From positions 58,146,891 to 58,210,890 of the forward strand of contig CM064872.1 in NCBI GenBank assembly GCA_032719365.1: DNA of 64,000 nt, read 5' to 3'. The number at the start of each line of letters is the position of its first letter. The first letter of the stretch is position 1. A program made the translations under genes and the position numbers. Below the pieces are notes generated by a model. The model did not search any database, was not told where the DNA came from, and saw only the letters and a list, made by a program, of their open reading frames with translations. The stretch comes from Prinsepia uniflora (Eukaryota; Streptophyta; Magnoliopsida; Rosales; Rosaceae). Below, piece by piece: positions 12,641 to 22,964 of the stretch.

Positions 12641-13284
12641 TGTTTGTGTTTAAGCCTAATCACTGAGAGTGGCTTAGCTACTTAAATGAATGACAAGTGG
12701 TAAAGAGTAATTCAATGTAATCGTGTGTGAGAAAGTGTGTGTGGGTGAGTAAGCAAATTCTGTTAGTGATTGTGCGTGTGTGAGGGTGAGCTGTTATCTA
12801 GGCACAATCACTAACAGCTCACCCTTTCCAGAAATCTTCTCAACACTAGGAATCTTCTCTAATCGTTTCTCTCAACAAGTGTTTGAGTGTGTGCACGGCT
12901 ATCTGTGTGAGAAATCATGTAATGAGTGAATTAATGAGAAAATGAGAAGATGAATGCTCAGTAGGTATTGATATTTTACACTGAGAAATTTCCAGAAAAC
13001 TTTGTTCATCTCATTCATGCAATACAACAAACATATAGAGTGCACAATTCTTCTATTACAATCATCATCAATTATCATTATTTCCAATCACCAGAATTAG
13101 GTAGAAGAAAAAAGATTTTGTCCTAAACCAATCGAGCCAATCTCGATTTCCAGCTAGTAGTTAGGTTGTAAAGAAGTACCTGATAACGAGTCTTCAACCT
13201 CTACCTTTGAATGTCACTCTATGTTCTTCCTAGTAGCTGCAGTCGTGAAATCCTCACCAAGCTCACTGGTTCGTCCTGCTAACA
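12641..13284 (+). mobile_element. Copia-1 5' LTR (644 bp)
   Basis: Starts TGTTTGTG after the duplication GCTAT and ends CTGCTAACA immediately before a primer-binding site. The last 77 bp are repeated, with few changes, at 41355-41431, where they end CTACTAACA followed by GCTAT. It contains a GT-rich section and, at 12762-12824, interleaved inverted repeats. Confidence 0.9.
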
Positions 13285-13296
13285 TGGTATCCGAGG
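13285..13296 (+). other. Copia-1 primer-binding site (degenerate)
   Basis: TGGTATCCGAGG directly follows the LTR. It matches nine of the twelve bases of TGGTATCAGAGC, the plant PBS complementary to the 3' end of initiator methionine tRNA. Confidence 0.8.
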
Positions 13297-13367
13297 AGTA
13301 AGATCTGCTGTCTCTGGGTCGTCTCTTTGCTATGAAGTGGTAGCTACAATTGCTTAAGATTCAAGGA

Positions 13368-14300
13368 ATGATGGATGGAGCTGGTGGTGATCCCAAGTTA
13401 CCTATCTTCACAGGAATCAATTATGATTTCTGGAACATCAAGATGAAGACAACATTAAAATCATTGGATCTATGGAGAATTTTTGACCAAGGCATACCTG
13501 ATATTGAGTATGACAGAGATGATGAAGAGGTGGAGACTGCACAGACCAAGGCAGATCCGATCCGAAATGCCATGGCTTTGAATCTGATCCAGAATGCAGT
13601 GTCATAAGAAAATTTCCCTCGAATTTCAAATAAAGAAAGTGCAAAGAAGGCCTGGGATGTCCTTAATTTAGAGTTTAGAGGTGATCCTAAGGTGAGAGTT
13701 GTTAAGGTTCAATCTCTAAGGAGAGATTTTGAATATACAAGAATGAAAAGTGATGAAATGTTTTCAGCATATATGTCTAGACTATATGGTGTAGTTAATC
13801 AGATGAAGACACATGGAGAAACTATAACTGAAAAGCGTTTAGCTCAGAAAATCCTTATTAGTTTAACCAAGTCCTATGATTATATTGTTTCTATTCTGGA
13901 AGAAACTAGAGTTCTTGATACTATTAGTGTTGAGAGCATCACTCCATCTATAAGGGCTTTTGATCAGTGTTTGGAGATGCATGATGACATTGATGTAGAG
14001 AAAGCCTTATCTAGTATGAATATGCAAAATCAGTCCAATGGATAGTTCATTTCAAATCAGGGAACTTACAAGATGAAAGGGAATGGTAAAAGCTGAAATT
14101 TCAATAAGAATTGATTTGGTTCTAAGAACAAGCAGTCTTAATTTCAGGAAAGTGAGGGTAGTAACACAAAACCTGCTTGAAAAACTTGTGATAGAAACCA
14201 CTATAAGCCTTGTTGGACCAAGAACAGGTATAAATGTTTTAAGTGTGGAAAGTCTGGCCATATTGCTAAAGACTGTCGTGTCAAATAGAATGCAAACATA
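13368..14300 (+). pseudogene. Copia-1 gag
   Basis: A Copia gag beginning with 'MMDGAGGDPKLPIFTG' and the typical 'NYDFWNIKMKT' segment. After a stop at 13605 the same protein continues with 'AWDVLNLEFRGD', 'YMSRLYGVVNQMK' and 'DYIVSILEET' to about 14045. Beyond several more stops a CCHC zinc knuckle is still readable at about 14238-14280 (C-x2-C-x4-H-x4-C). It packages element RNA in intact relatives; here at least five in-frame stops make it non-functional. Copia-3 gag at 48250 is a closely related, better-preserved version. Confidence 0.9.
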
Positions 14301-14309
14301 GCACAATAA

Positions 14310-14900
14310 GTGAAGGAACCAAAAAAGAAAATTGAATGGAATCTATTCTATGCATGTCACTCTGCTTCTGTTGAGAAAAATGCAGAAGTGTGGTACCTGG
14401 ACAGTGGCTGCAGCAACCACATGACAGGTCATGAGTCCCTGTTGTCTGATATTAACAGGACTCTAAATGTGAAAGTGAAAATGGGAACAAGTGACCTTGT
14501 TCAAGCTATTGGGAAGGGCTCTTTAATTGTTCACACCAGTCAAGGTGACAAGTACATCAGGGATGTTATACTTGTACCTGGATTGGATGAGAACCTACTA
14601 AGTGTAGGATAGATGATTGAACATGGATATTATCTTGTGTTTGGGGATCGGGCAGTAGATGTCTATGAAGATACAAAAATGAAGCACAGGGTTGCAATGG
14701 TTCCTATGACAGGTAGGAGATGCTTCAAGCTTTCACTAGATTATGCTTTTCCAGTGGCTAGAAAAGCAGAAGCAAAGGAAAGCATGGAGCTGTGGCACAT
14801 GAGGTTTGGACATCTGAATCATACCAGTCGTCAGATGTTGAGATAGAAAGATATGAGTTTGATTGATGAAAAGACACTGTGTGAAGGGTTCATCACATGG
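14310..14900 (+). pseudogene. Copia-1 protease and GAG-pre-integrase
   Basis: The protease region has 'VWYLDSGCSNHMTG' with the DSG catalytic triplet and 'GKGSLIVHT'. After an in-frame TAG at about 14610 the GAG-pre-integrase domain follows ('MIEHGYYLVFG', 'ELWHMRFGHLNHTS', containing the paired histidines of the zinc-binding segment). The paired cysteines of that domain are not well preserved beyond 14846. Confidence 0.88.
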
Positions 14901-14939
14901 AAGCTCCATGTGACCCATTTTGACACTGAAGAGGCATGA

Positions 14940-15623
14940 AGGGCCTCAACTCCATTAGAACTCATACATTCAGATGTATGTGGTCCAATGCAAACTGAAA
15001 CCTTTGGGGGTAATCTCTATTTTCTTACCTTCATAGATGATCATACAAGAATGTGCTGGATCTACTTTCTTAGACACAAATCAGAGGTGCTGAATGTGTT
15101 TAAAAAGTTTAAGGCAATGGTGTAATTGCAGAGTGGTTTCAAAGTAAAGAAATTAAGAAGTGATAGAAGGGGAGAGTACCCATCAAATGCATTTCAGGAG
15201 TTTTGTGATGAAATTGGAATAGAAAGGCAATTAACTTTTGCTTACTCCCCTCAACAAAATGAGGTTGTTGATAGGAAAAATAGGACAATTGTGGAGATAG
15301 CAAAGTCCATGTTGAATACTAAGATGTTACCCTATGAGTTTTGGGGTGAGGCAGTGAACATTGTAGTATATATTCTCAATAGAAGTCCTACCAAAGCAGT
15401 GCAAGGGAAGACTCATTTTGAAAAGTTCTTAGGGAGAAGGCCTAGTGTCTCCCATCTAAAAGTGTTTGGAAGTATCTACTATCTGCATGTTCCAATGCAG
15501 AAAAGACAGAAACTGGATGAGTCCAGTAAGAAAGGGATTTTTGTTGGCTATGGTAGCTGTGAAAAGGGTTATAGGGTTTACAACCTGGCTACAATGAAGG
15601 TGGTGGTATCCAGAAGTGTAAGG
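14940..15623 (+). pseudogene. Copia-1 integrase core, 3' truncated
   Basis: Integrase catalytic core of a Copia element: 'LIHSDVCGPM' with the first acidic residue (about 14960), 'FIDDHTR', a stop at 15123-15125, then 'KLRSDRRGEY' with the second aspartate and 'PQQNEVVDRKNRT' where the third acidic residue is expected. In functional relatives this last motif reads NGxxERKN; here the E position reads D. The sequence continues to 'VVVSRSV' and is cut by the Copia-2 LTR at 15624. Reverse transcriptase and RNase H of this element are not found downstream. Confidence 0.9.
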
Positions 15624-15838
15624 TGTTAAGGAATCCTAGCTAACGGAGGAGATTTTAGATCAATCTCCTCCTTAATATATGTTCTTCCTTAGTATATAAA
15701 CTTACCTAGACTGTATATTGCCTAGTTAGGACCCTCCTAGTTTATACCTAGTTAGGACTCTCTCTATTCTCTGTCTAAATTTGTCTATCCTGTACACTTT
15801 TAAATCTAAGTGAATAAACAGAAAATTCCCATACCTTA
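15624..15838 (+). mobile_element. Copia-2 5' LTR (about 215 bp)
   Basis: Starts TGTTAAGGAATCC directly within the Copia-1 integrase and runs to just before a perfect primer-binding site at 15841. The last few bases are degraded, so the exact end is uncertain. The length is typical of small Copia LTRs. TAAGG (15619-15623) would be the left target duplication; the right copy is not visible because the element is truncated. Confidence 0.8.
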
Positions 15839-15840
15839 TA

Positions 15841-15852
15841 TGGTATCAGAGC
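15841..15852 (+). other. Copia-2 primer-binding site
   Basis: TGGTATCAGAGC, a perfect match to the plant initiator methionine tRNA PBS, just after the short LTR. Confidence 0.92.
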
Positions 15853-15898
15853 TGTAAAAGCTCCACTGAGCAACCCCAAAAAACAAAACCCTAAACCC

Positions 15899-16825
15899 AT
15901 GGACGCCAACCCACTACTGCAGCCACTGCCGCCGCCACCCTTAACCTTAATCCCCCACCACCCACTGATACACTACTTACACTCCCCTCCCTCATCACCA
16001 TTAACACCGTTGCTCAACTCCCTTTCAAACTCACAACCACCACCTTTTCCCCCTGGCGCGCACAACTCCATGCTCTTCTTCATGGATATGACCTTATGGG
16101 CTATGTGGACGGCACTCATCCCACCGAACCAACTAAGCGAGCCTTCTGGTTTTGTCAAGACCAGCTTCTTCTCCACGCCATCTTGGCGTTTGTCTCACCG
16201 CATGTGATCACTCTTATTGCCGCCTCCAAAACCTCCGCTGATGCCTGGGGTCGCCTCAGTCATCTCTATGCCAGCAAGGCCAGAGCACGTGTTCTTGGCC
16301 TTAAGGAGCGGTTGACCCTCTTTCGACAGAATGGCCGTCCTGTCTCTGATTACCTCCAGGAGGTTGGGATCCTTTCTGATGAACTAGCCGCCATCGACAC
16401 TCCCCTCTCTAATAACGACCTTCTTCTTCATGTCTTGAACGGTGTGGGCTTTGAGTTCAAAGACAATGTTGCTGCTTTCCGATCCCGGGGCACATCTGTC
16501 TCCTTCGAGAACCTCCATGACATGCTTGTCCAGCATGAACTTGCCTCCAACCGTGCCAACCCCCTACCTTCTGCCCCGATTACGGTCAACGCCACTCAAG
16601 CACCTCGTGGCTTCAACCACTCCAACCCTGGCTACAATCCACGTTCCACCTCCCATGAGGCCACCCACTTCTCCTTCAACCAACGTCCCTATCCCTCTGG
16701 TTTTGACTCCAGCCGCACCTCCACCCCTCCTAGCAGCGGCTACCATGGAAATTACTAGTGGTGTGGAACTCTAAGGCACAGTGCCAAACGTTGCCCCCAA
16801 CTGCAGCACCAAACAGCCCACCAAC
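15899..16825 (+). pseudogene. Copia-2 gag
   Basis: The ATG at 15899 opens a Copia gag whose first 60 or so residues are in one frame. An early frameshift moves the rest into the frame open at 16096-16758: 'MGYVDGTHP', 'AWGRLSHLYAS', 'RVLGLKERLTLFRQNGRPV', 'SDYLQEV', 'LLLHVLNGVG', then an Asn/Pro/Ser-rich tail. A TAG at 16756 sits where the first part of the CCHC knuckle should be; 'WCGTLRHSAKRC' continues in frame after it. The protein type matches RE1-like plant Copia elements and differs from Copia-1 and Copia-3. Confidence 0.88.
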
Positions 16826-17003
16826 CCGTGCCCAACTCCCTCACGCCGGGTTACACTACTCCTTGGCTTCTTGATTCAGGTGCTTCTCACCATGTCACCT
16901 CCACCCCTCAACAGCTCACTGAAGCCCACACCTACTGTGGCCCTGATGAAATCATCCTTGGCAATGGTAAGTGGTCACCCATAACCCACACTGGTACCAC
17001 CAC
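16826..17003 (+). pseudogene. Copia-2 protease, 3' truncated
   Basis: Start of the Copia aspartic protease: 'PWLLDSGASHHVT' with an intact DSG triplet, then 'IILGNG'. It ends abruptly at 17003, where LARD-2 begins. No further Copia-2 sequence was found in the window. Confidence 0.88.
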
Positions 17004-18517
17004 TATAACGACCTGTCCCAAATTCTTGGGATTAATTAAGAATTAGTTTTGGATTAGCGGGACTAATCGGGGATTGGTCGAGGATTATTGGACGTTCTGG
17101 GTGAATTAACGATTTTTCCCCTAGACAAGGGCAAAAAGTTGACTTTTGACCTAGAAGGTCCGAGGACCGTTACGTAGATTGGGTTGATACGAGTTCGTAG
17201 ATAGGCGGCACGTCGAAATCGGGCATTCGATGGGAAAGATATGGGTCACAGAAGGTTCGAAGTACTATTGCACATTTTATGAGACGGATGAACTTTTGTC
17301 TGGAGTGGGCCCTAGATATTTTGTCCCTGGCTCAATGGATGAGTGACAAGTGTCACTTATCCATTGCCTATCACCCCACATTCATGCACCATTCAACCTC
17401 ATATGTTCCATTCCCACCAAACCCGAAACCCCGTCAAACCACAACCCAATTCCTTCCCCTCAACTGGTTTCGATCTGAGAGAGAGACAGGGAGTGGCTAA
17501 GGAGCTAGGACACAGTGAGAGATGATGCTGCGATGCCATGGATAGAGGAGGAGTCGCGGGAAATAGGTAAACTCGAAACTCGTAGCCTTCAAAATTTTGA
17601 TTTTGTGTTTGGACGTTTGAGGGTTGGTTTTAATGATTGGGTCTTCTGGGACATGGACGAGTTTGTGGGGATTGGACGAAAGAGGTTTCGACGGTTGGAC
17701 GGCTCAGGAAGGACGGCTAAAGCTTGGTCGTGTGTTCTTCGATCGAAAAGGTTACTTCCAGGCCCCTTTTGAATGTTTTGAACCCATAAATCGATAGGAT
17801 GTGGCGAGAGAAAGCTGTAGGAATTGAAATGGACTGAAAAGATGGAGAAAATCGGGGTGAACCGATCTCGCTAATTTTTTCGGACCAAAAACCAAGTGAA
17901 CCGGTCTGGACTGGGTTCACCCAAGGTTGAAGATGACTTGTTCCCCGGCACATGGGCTTCACGCGCAGGGCCTTTGGGCGGTGCGTGGGGCACTGTTTGG
18001 GGATGAGGTCAACATATGAAATCATCATTTCGATGTGACGAAATCATCATTACGCTTGGGTTTGGGCTGAGTTCCCATATGGATTTGGGAAGTGACCCAC
18101 ATACGTTGGTTTTTACGATTTTGGGCTAAGGCCCTAATGATTTGAGGAAGGAAATGGCTTTGATTGATAAGCAGTGTTATTAACTTTGATTTGATGATTT
18201 GAGGAATGATTGAATTAAATGGCTTTCGAATGCATGCATGCTTTTCAGTGAAGGGCATAAACGTCTTTTCGTAAAATATGTTTTTAATTAAATTATTTAT
18301 TTCTTCCACTCACAGCTTTTAATGGTTTTATTGTCCTTCAGGTTGATAGCGGATGCAGGCTGTAGTAGAGATCGAGACATCACATGCCACCATCGATCCT
18401 GGTGTACTCTGATGGACCTTGAGCGGGTGACGAGTTTATCCCTAGTTTAACACGCGGTGTCAGGCAGGAGCAGGCACGTCCCACAATAATCTAGGGCGAT
18501 TGGGACGAGTCCTGTCA
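17004..18517 (+). mobile_element. LARD-2 5' LTR (internally deleted)
   Basis: Begins TATAACGACCTGTCCC, a mutated form of TGTAACGACCCGTCCC, and ends GGACGAGTCCTGTCA just before a PBS. Landmarks: inverted repeat about 17338-17365, a donor-like TAG/GTAAAC at 17567, a CGCG-rich module about 17945-17990, then a jump near 18045 to the distal part (ATGCATGCATG about 18232, CCACTCAC about 18306, CAG acceptor-like at 18341). Compared with LARD-1 about 1.2 kb of the central region is missing, which explains the 1.5 kb length. Confidence 0.85.
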
Positions 18518-18966
18518 AATTGGTATCAGAGCATGTGTTGCTCTCAGAGTGGCATGCAGGTGCTGGATGTGATGTCTTTACAGTGGTAATAGCCCGCCAT
18601 CAACCTGATAGTTAGGGTAAGAGTATGAGGATTCAGTAGAATCGAACCCTAGTTAGATTATGTTTGGCACGAGGTGCGATGGTTGAGGGTTTGATTAGCA
18701 CAGAATGTCGCATGTTAGTGAGATATGATCCCAAGTAGGATCGATGTGCATAAGGATCCAACGGCTTAGAGCCATAGTGTTACTGGTGGATAGGATCTAG
18801 TAGACCAGTAGACACAGTATGACGACCTAAGCGTTGTGACCATTCAACAGTAAGATCATATAAGATAGAGGATTGTGCCAAAATGGTATCAGTGTGAGGC
18901 ACTAAGTATGGCCAAGCTTCTTGTGGGCCCAACGGTAGGAAGCCATAGAGTTAGGAGTAGATGAGG
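18428..18966 (+). repeat. Tandem duplication in LARD-2, unit 1
   Basis: Contains the last 90 bp of the LTR, the PBS and about 430 bp of untranslated leader. The next 560 bp repeat it with few differences, offset by 539 bp. Confidence 0.92.
18521..18532 (+). other. LARD-2 primer-binding site, copy 1
   Basis: TGGTATCAGAGC three bases after the LTR end. It is identical to the PBS of the autonomous Gypsy element at 54726, so both would be primed by initiator methionine tRNA. Confidence 0.92.
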
Positions 18967-19528
18967 TGACGAGTTTATCCCTAGTCTAACACGCTGTGTC
19001 AGGCAGGAGCAGGCATGTCCCACGATAATCTAGGGGGATTGGGACGGGTCCTGTCAAGTTGGTATCAGAGCATGTGTTGCTCTCAGAGTGACACGCAGGT
19101 GCTGGATGTGATGTCTCTACAGTGGTAACAGCCCGTCATCAACCTGATAGTTATGGTAAGTGTATGAGGATTCAGTAGAATCGAACCCTAGTTAGATTAT
19201 GTTTGGCACATGGTGCGATGGTTGAGGGTTCGATTGGCACAGAATGCCGCATGTTAGTGAGATATGATCCCGAGTATTAGTGAGATATGATCCCAAGTAG
19301 GATCGATGTGCATAGGGATCCAACGGCTTAGAGTCGTAGTGTTACTGGTGGATAGGATCCAGTGGACCATAGACACAGTATGACGACCTAAGAGTTGTGA
19401 CCGTTCAACGGTAAGATCATATAAGATAGAGGATTGTGCCAAAATGGTATCAGTGTGAGGCACTAAGTATGGCCAAGCTTCTTGTGGGCCCAACGGTAGG
19501 AAGCCATAGAGTTAGGAGTAGATGAGGT
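18967..19528 (+). repeat. Tandem duplication in LARD-2, unit 2
   Basis: Second copy of the LTR end, PBS (19060-19071) and leader. It differs from unit 1 by scattered substitutions and a further small local duplication at about 19257-19300 ('gtgagatatgatccc' twice). Confidence 0.92.
19060..19071 (+). other. LARD-2 primer-binding site, copy 2
   Basis: The second perfect TGGTATCAGAGC, carried by the tandem duplication and again directly preceded by an LTR-end sequence (GGGACGGGTCCTGTCA). Confidence 0.92.
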
Positions 19529-22133
19529 TCTTAGATTATAGTTACTGGTTAATTGGACACCAGTATCGAAGTATGACGACTTTTCGGAGTCGAGAGCGAT
19601 GGATCGGTCCGGATGGATGTGGTACAGTGAGCAGCCGGGTTTGGGATAACCCTAGTTGGAGATTGATTGGACAAGTTACCAGGAGTGTGATACTTGTGGA
19701 CTAGTTCTTGAGGTGGACCGATCGGTGGATACTACATATTGAGTGGTCGGTGCCGGCGGTGAGTTGACCGCATGAGTATAGAGTCTCGATAGAGGAGCGT
19801 TTCTGGGATTGGTCTGCGCGCGGTTGTGGCAGACGCTGCTATCGATGGAAGTAGTCGAGTCTTATCGATTGGACAAGCTCGTGTTACCGTGACGACTGAG
19901 ACGATGGAGATTCGTCAGTCGTGACGAGGATACGGGGGTGCATGAGTGACCCATAGTACGAGCAGTGGTTTCTGGATTCGACTCGGTTACGACTGAGTGT
20001 GATCACAGAAGGAGATGAGCCTTGGATGTTGGAGAGTATGTCGTAATACCTCTGTGGAAGTGACTGAGATGAGTGAGAGATGCCAGAGATGAGTTGAATG
20101 GAATCCAATAGTGATTGGATAGTTCTGAATGATGATGAGTGTGTCTAAGTGAAGTAATGCCAATGAGGGCTTGGATGATGGCCGATAAAGTAGATGTGCC
20201 TAGAGTGGCGAGCGTGTGAATTCGGTGGACACTGAGAGGGAAGGAGAAGATCCCGAGTGGCTCGATGCGAGGCATGAGATATACTTGGTTTGGTGACTAA
20301 TTCCATGATTATGCGAGACTTGAGACACGAGGGTGTGCTCAGGGGTTATAACCGTAAAAAGGATAACAGGCAATTAGGTAGTAATGTATGACATCCTTTT
20401 GGATCTGCATAAATGGTATAATCAGACAGGCGAGTTGAATGTTAGACGGTATGGGACACATAGGTGGATGTTGTTCGAGTGAGTTGAGGACTTGAGAGTT
20501 TAGTGGGAAATGGTATTGGTCGACTACGGGCGACCATACTTCCTATGTTTTATATAAGTTTGGTTGAGAAGAAGTTTGACTGATGAGACAGGATCATCAG
20601 TGAGAGTATGCTTCCAACATGGTTGGAACTTTGGACTCAAGAAAAGTTGTAAATAATTCCGCATTAGTGCCGGATATTCCGAAATCGATCAGGGAAACTT
20701 CTCGTTTTCTTCTCTTTAGTAGTGCTTAGTGCCGCAGGATGGCGTAGGATGAACTTTGATATCATCATCTTTGACTTTCCTTATATAGGTAAATGATGAG
20801 TGATATGACAATTGAATAATCTTTTCCGATGGTTGGTGAGATGACAAGACAGAGGTCGGATATGTGAAGGAAGATTGGTCTGTCTTGGGTAGGTGGATGA
20901 GTATGTGTGAATATGTAAATAAATATGAGACGAGGACAATACGTAGATATCGATTAGGAAGAGATGAATAGACAATGCCTCAAGTTGGATGTGAGGATTA
21001 GTAAATGATTGGACGTTGCCAAAGGGTAGTCCTTAAGCAGGCTGTGTAGTGCCTTAACGGTTGATATGATGGGGGGTGCACCGGTGTGTTGTGCACGATG
21101 GACGATGGGATTGAGCACAAGTCATTAGTATGTTTGAGTTTGGAGTTACTAGAGAGGATGGATATTCTGTCTAATGGATGGAGTCCTAGATGGACATGAT
21201 GATATGGTGTTTGGACATTGGGTACTGTGCTTGGAACATAGTGGATTGAGAGGGTTAAGAGATTATGTGAGCTGAGAGCTCAGTGCCATGAAGGCCAGAG
21301 GAAACCTAGTGTTTATGTGTATGATTATTTCCTGCTAAGGCAAGTATTTGATGTGGTCCAGATACACCTAGCTTGGGTGATATGTCGAATGTGTTTCGAC
21401 AGGATACATGATACGATATGAGGACTCGAGAGTGAGTCGAGATCAAAGTAGCACAACGAAAGCGCAGTGGAGCCAGGAGTTGTCGGCTGGTCACGATGGT
21501 TGTGACATATGGTGGTGATGAATTTAATCAGTATCCAATACATTTGCGTTGGTATGGATTGATGGGACTCTAAGGAGAGTTAGTATGAGTATAAGAAAAA
21601 GAGAAACTTGGCTGATGTGAGTACCGAGGTCGATAAATGCCGCAAGTTTGAGTATGGTCTGCGAGACGTGATTCTTGCCATTGTGATGGTAGGATCTAGA
21701 GGATATTTCCTAATCGGACGCTGAACAAGATGTCAGCTCGGATGTGATAGCCCTTAGTAGGAGTATGTATTTCAGCCTAATAGTTGTAGGTTGGAACGTG
21801 TTAGAGTGGTAGACTGAAAAACCGTTTGGATGACAACTTAGTATAGCTGACCTGTCATAGTGGGTGACATGCGAGACACCGACATTCTGTCTCGAGTGAG
21901 ACTTGTGAGCTGACGTGTGGTTTCTCGAGATTTAGAACTTGGTTGGTGATAGTTGAGCTAGAGCTTTGGGAAGCTCTGGTAACAATGCGTTCGGACGAGT
22001 ACGGTGGTTATGGCAGACATGTACGTTTAAATGAGAGTGCCCCGAGTTGGGGGCAGGATTGAATTTCCATGGTTTAGTTGTGGAATTGGGTTAGTTTAAA
22101 TTTCGAGGACTAAATTCTTTAAGGAGGGAAGTT
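19529..22133 (+). mobile_element. LARD-2 internal region (non-coding)
   Basis: There is no gag or pol and no long frame. Landmarks shared with LARD-1 and LARD-3 in the same order include 'gacgacttttcggag' (about 19577), 'caagttaccagg' (about 19671), 'acatccttttggat' (about 20390), 'gcttccaacatggttgg' (about 20611), 'cttctcgttttct' (about 20700), 'atcatcatctttgactttcct' (about 20760), 'gctgagagctcag' (about 21270) and 'ctgctaaggcaagtattt' (about 21331). It ends with a near-perfect inverted repeat (22099-22116) and the polypurine tract AAGGAGGGAA (22121-22130). Confidence 0.82.
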
Positions 22134-22964
22134 TGTAACGACCCGTCTCAAATTCTTGGGATTAATTAAGAATTAATTTTGGATTAGCGGGACTAATTGA
22201 GGATTCGTCGACGATTAACGGACGTTCAGGGTGAAATTATAATTTTGTCCCTAGACGAGGGCAAAAAATTAACTTTTGACTTAGGAGGTCCGGTGCACGA
22301 GGGTCGAGGATCGTTAGGTAGATTGGGTCGATACGAGTCCATAGACAAGCATCACGTCGAAATCGGACATTCGACGTGAAATATATGGGTCACAGAAGGT
22401 CCGAAGTTCTATTGCACGTTTTACGAGACGTATGAACTTTTGTATGGAGTGGGCCCCAGATAATTTTTTCCCTGGCCCAATGGAAAAGTGACAAGTGTCA
22501 CTCATCCATTGCCTATCACCGCACATTCATGCACCATTCATCCTCATCGTTCCATTCCCACCAAACTCGTAACCCTATCGAACCACAACCCTAATCCCTT
22601 CCCCTCAATTGCTTTCGATCTAAGAGATAGACAGAGAGTGGCTAAGGAGCTAGGACACAGTGAGAGATGAGGCTGCATTGCCGTGGACGGCGGAGGAGTC
22701 ACGGGAAACAAGTAAACCCAAAACTCGTAGCCTTCAAAATTTCGATTTCGTGTTTGGACATTTGAGGGTTTTTTTTAATGATTGGGTCTTATTTCTGGGA
22801 CATGGAAGAGCTTGTGGGGAGTGGAAGAAAGGGGTTTCGACGGTTGGACTGCTCAGTAAGGACGACTAAAGCTTGCCCGTGTGTTCTTCGATCGGAAAGG
22901 TAACACTTCCAGGCCCCTTTTGAATGTTTTGAACCCATAAATCGATAGGATGTGATGAGAGAAA
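22134..22964 (+). mobile_element. LARD-2 3' LTR, left part
   Basis: Starts TGTAACGACCCGTCTC after the polypurine tract and follows the LARD-2 5' LTR closely (inverted repeat about 22487-22513; 'gctaaggagctaggacacagtgagaga' in both). At 22965 a minus-strand LTR interrupts it. The 5' LTR continues at this point with 'gctgtagg', but no matching continuation is seen further right, so the distal half was lost. Confidence 0.85.

Noticed and set aside
18521..18532. tRNA gene suggested by TGGTATCAGAGC
   Set aside because: Only the 12-base complement of the initiator methionine tRNA 3' end is present; there is no cloverleaf. It is a primer-binding site, as at 15841, 48158 and 54726.
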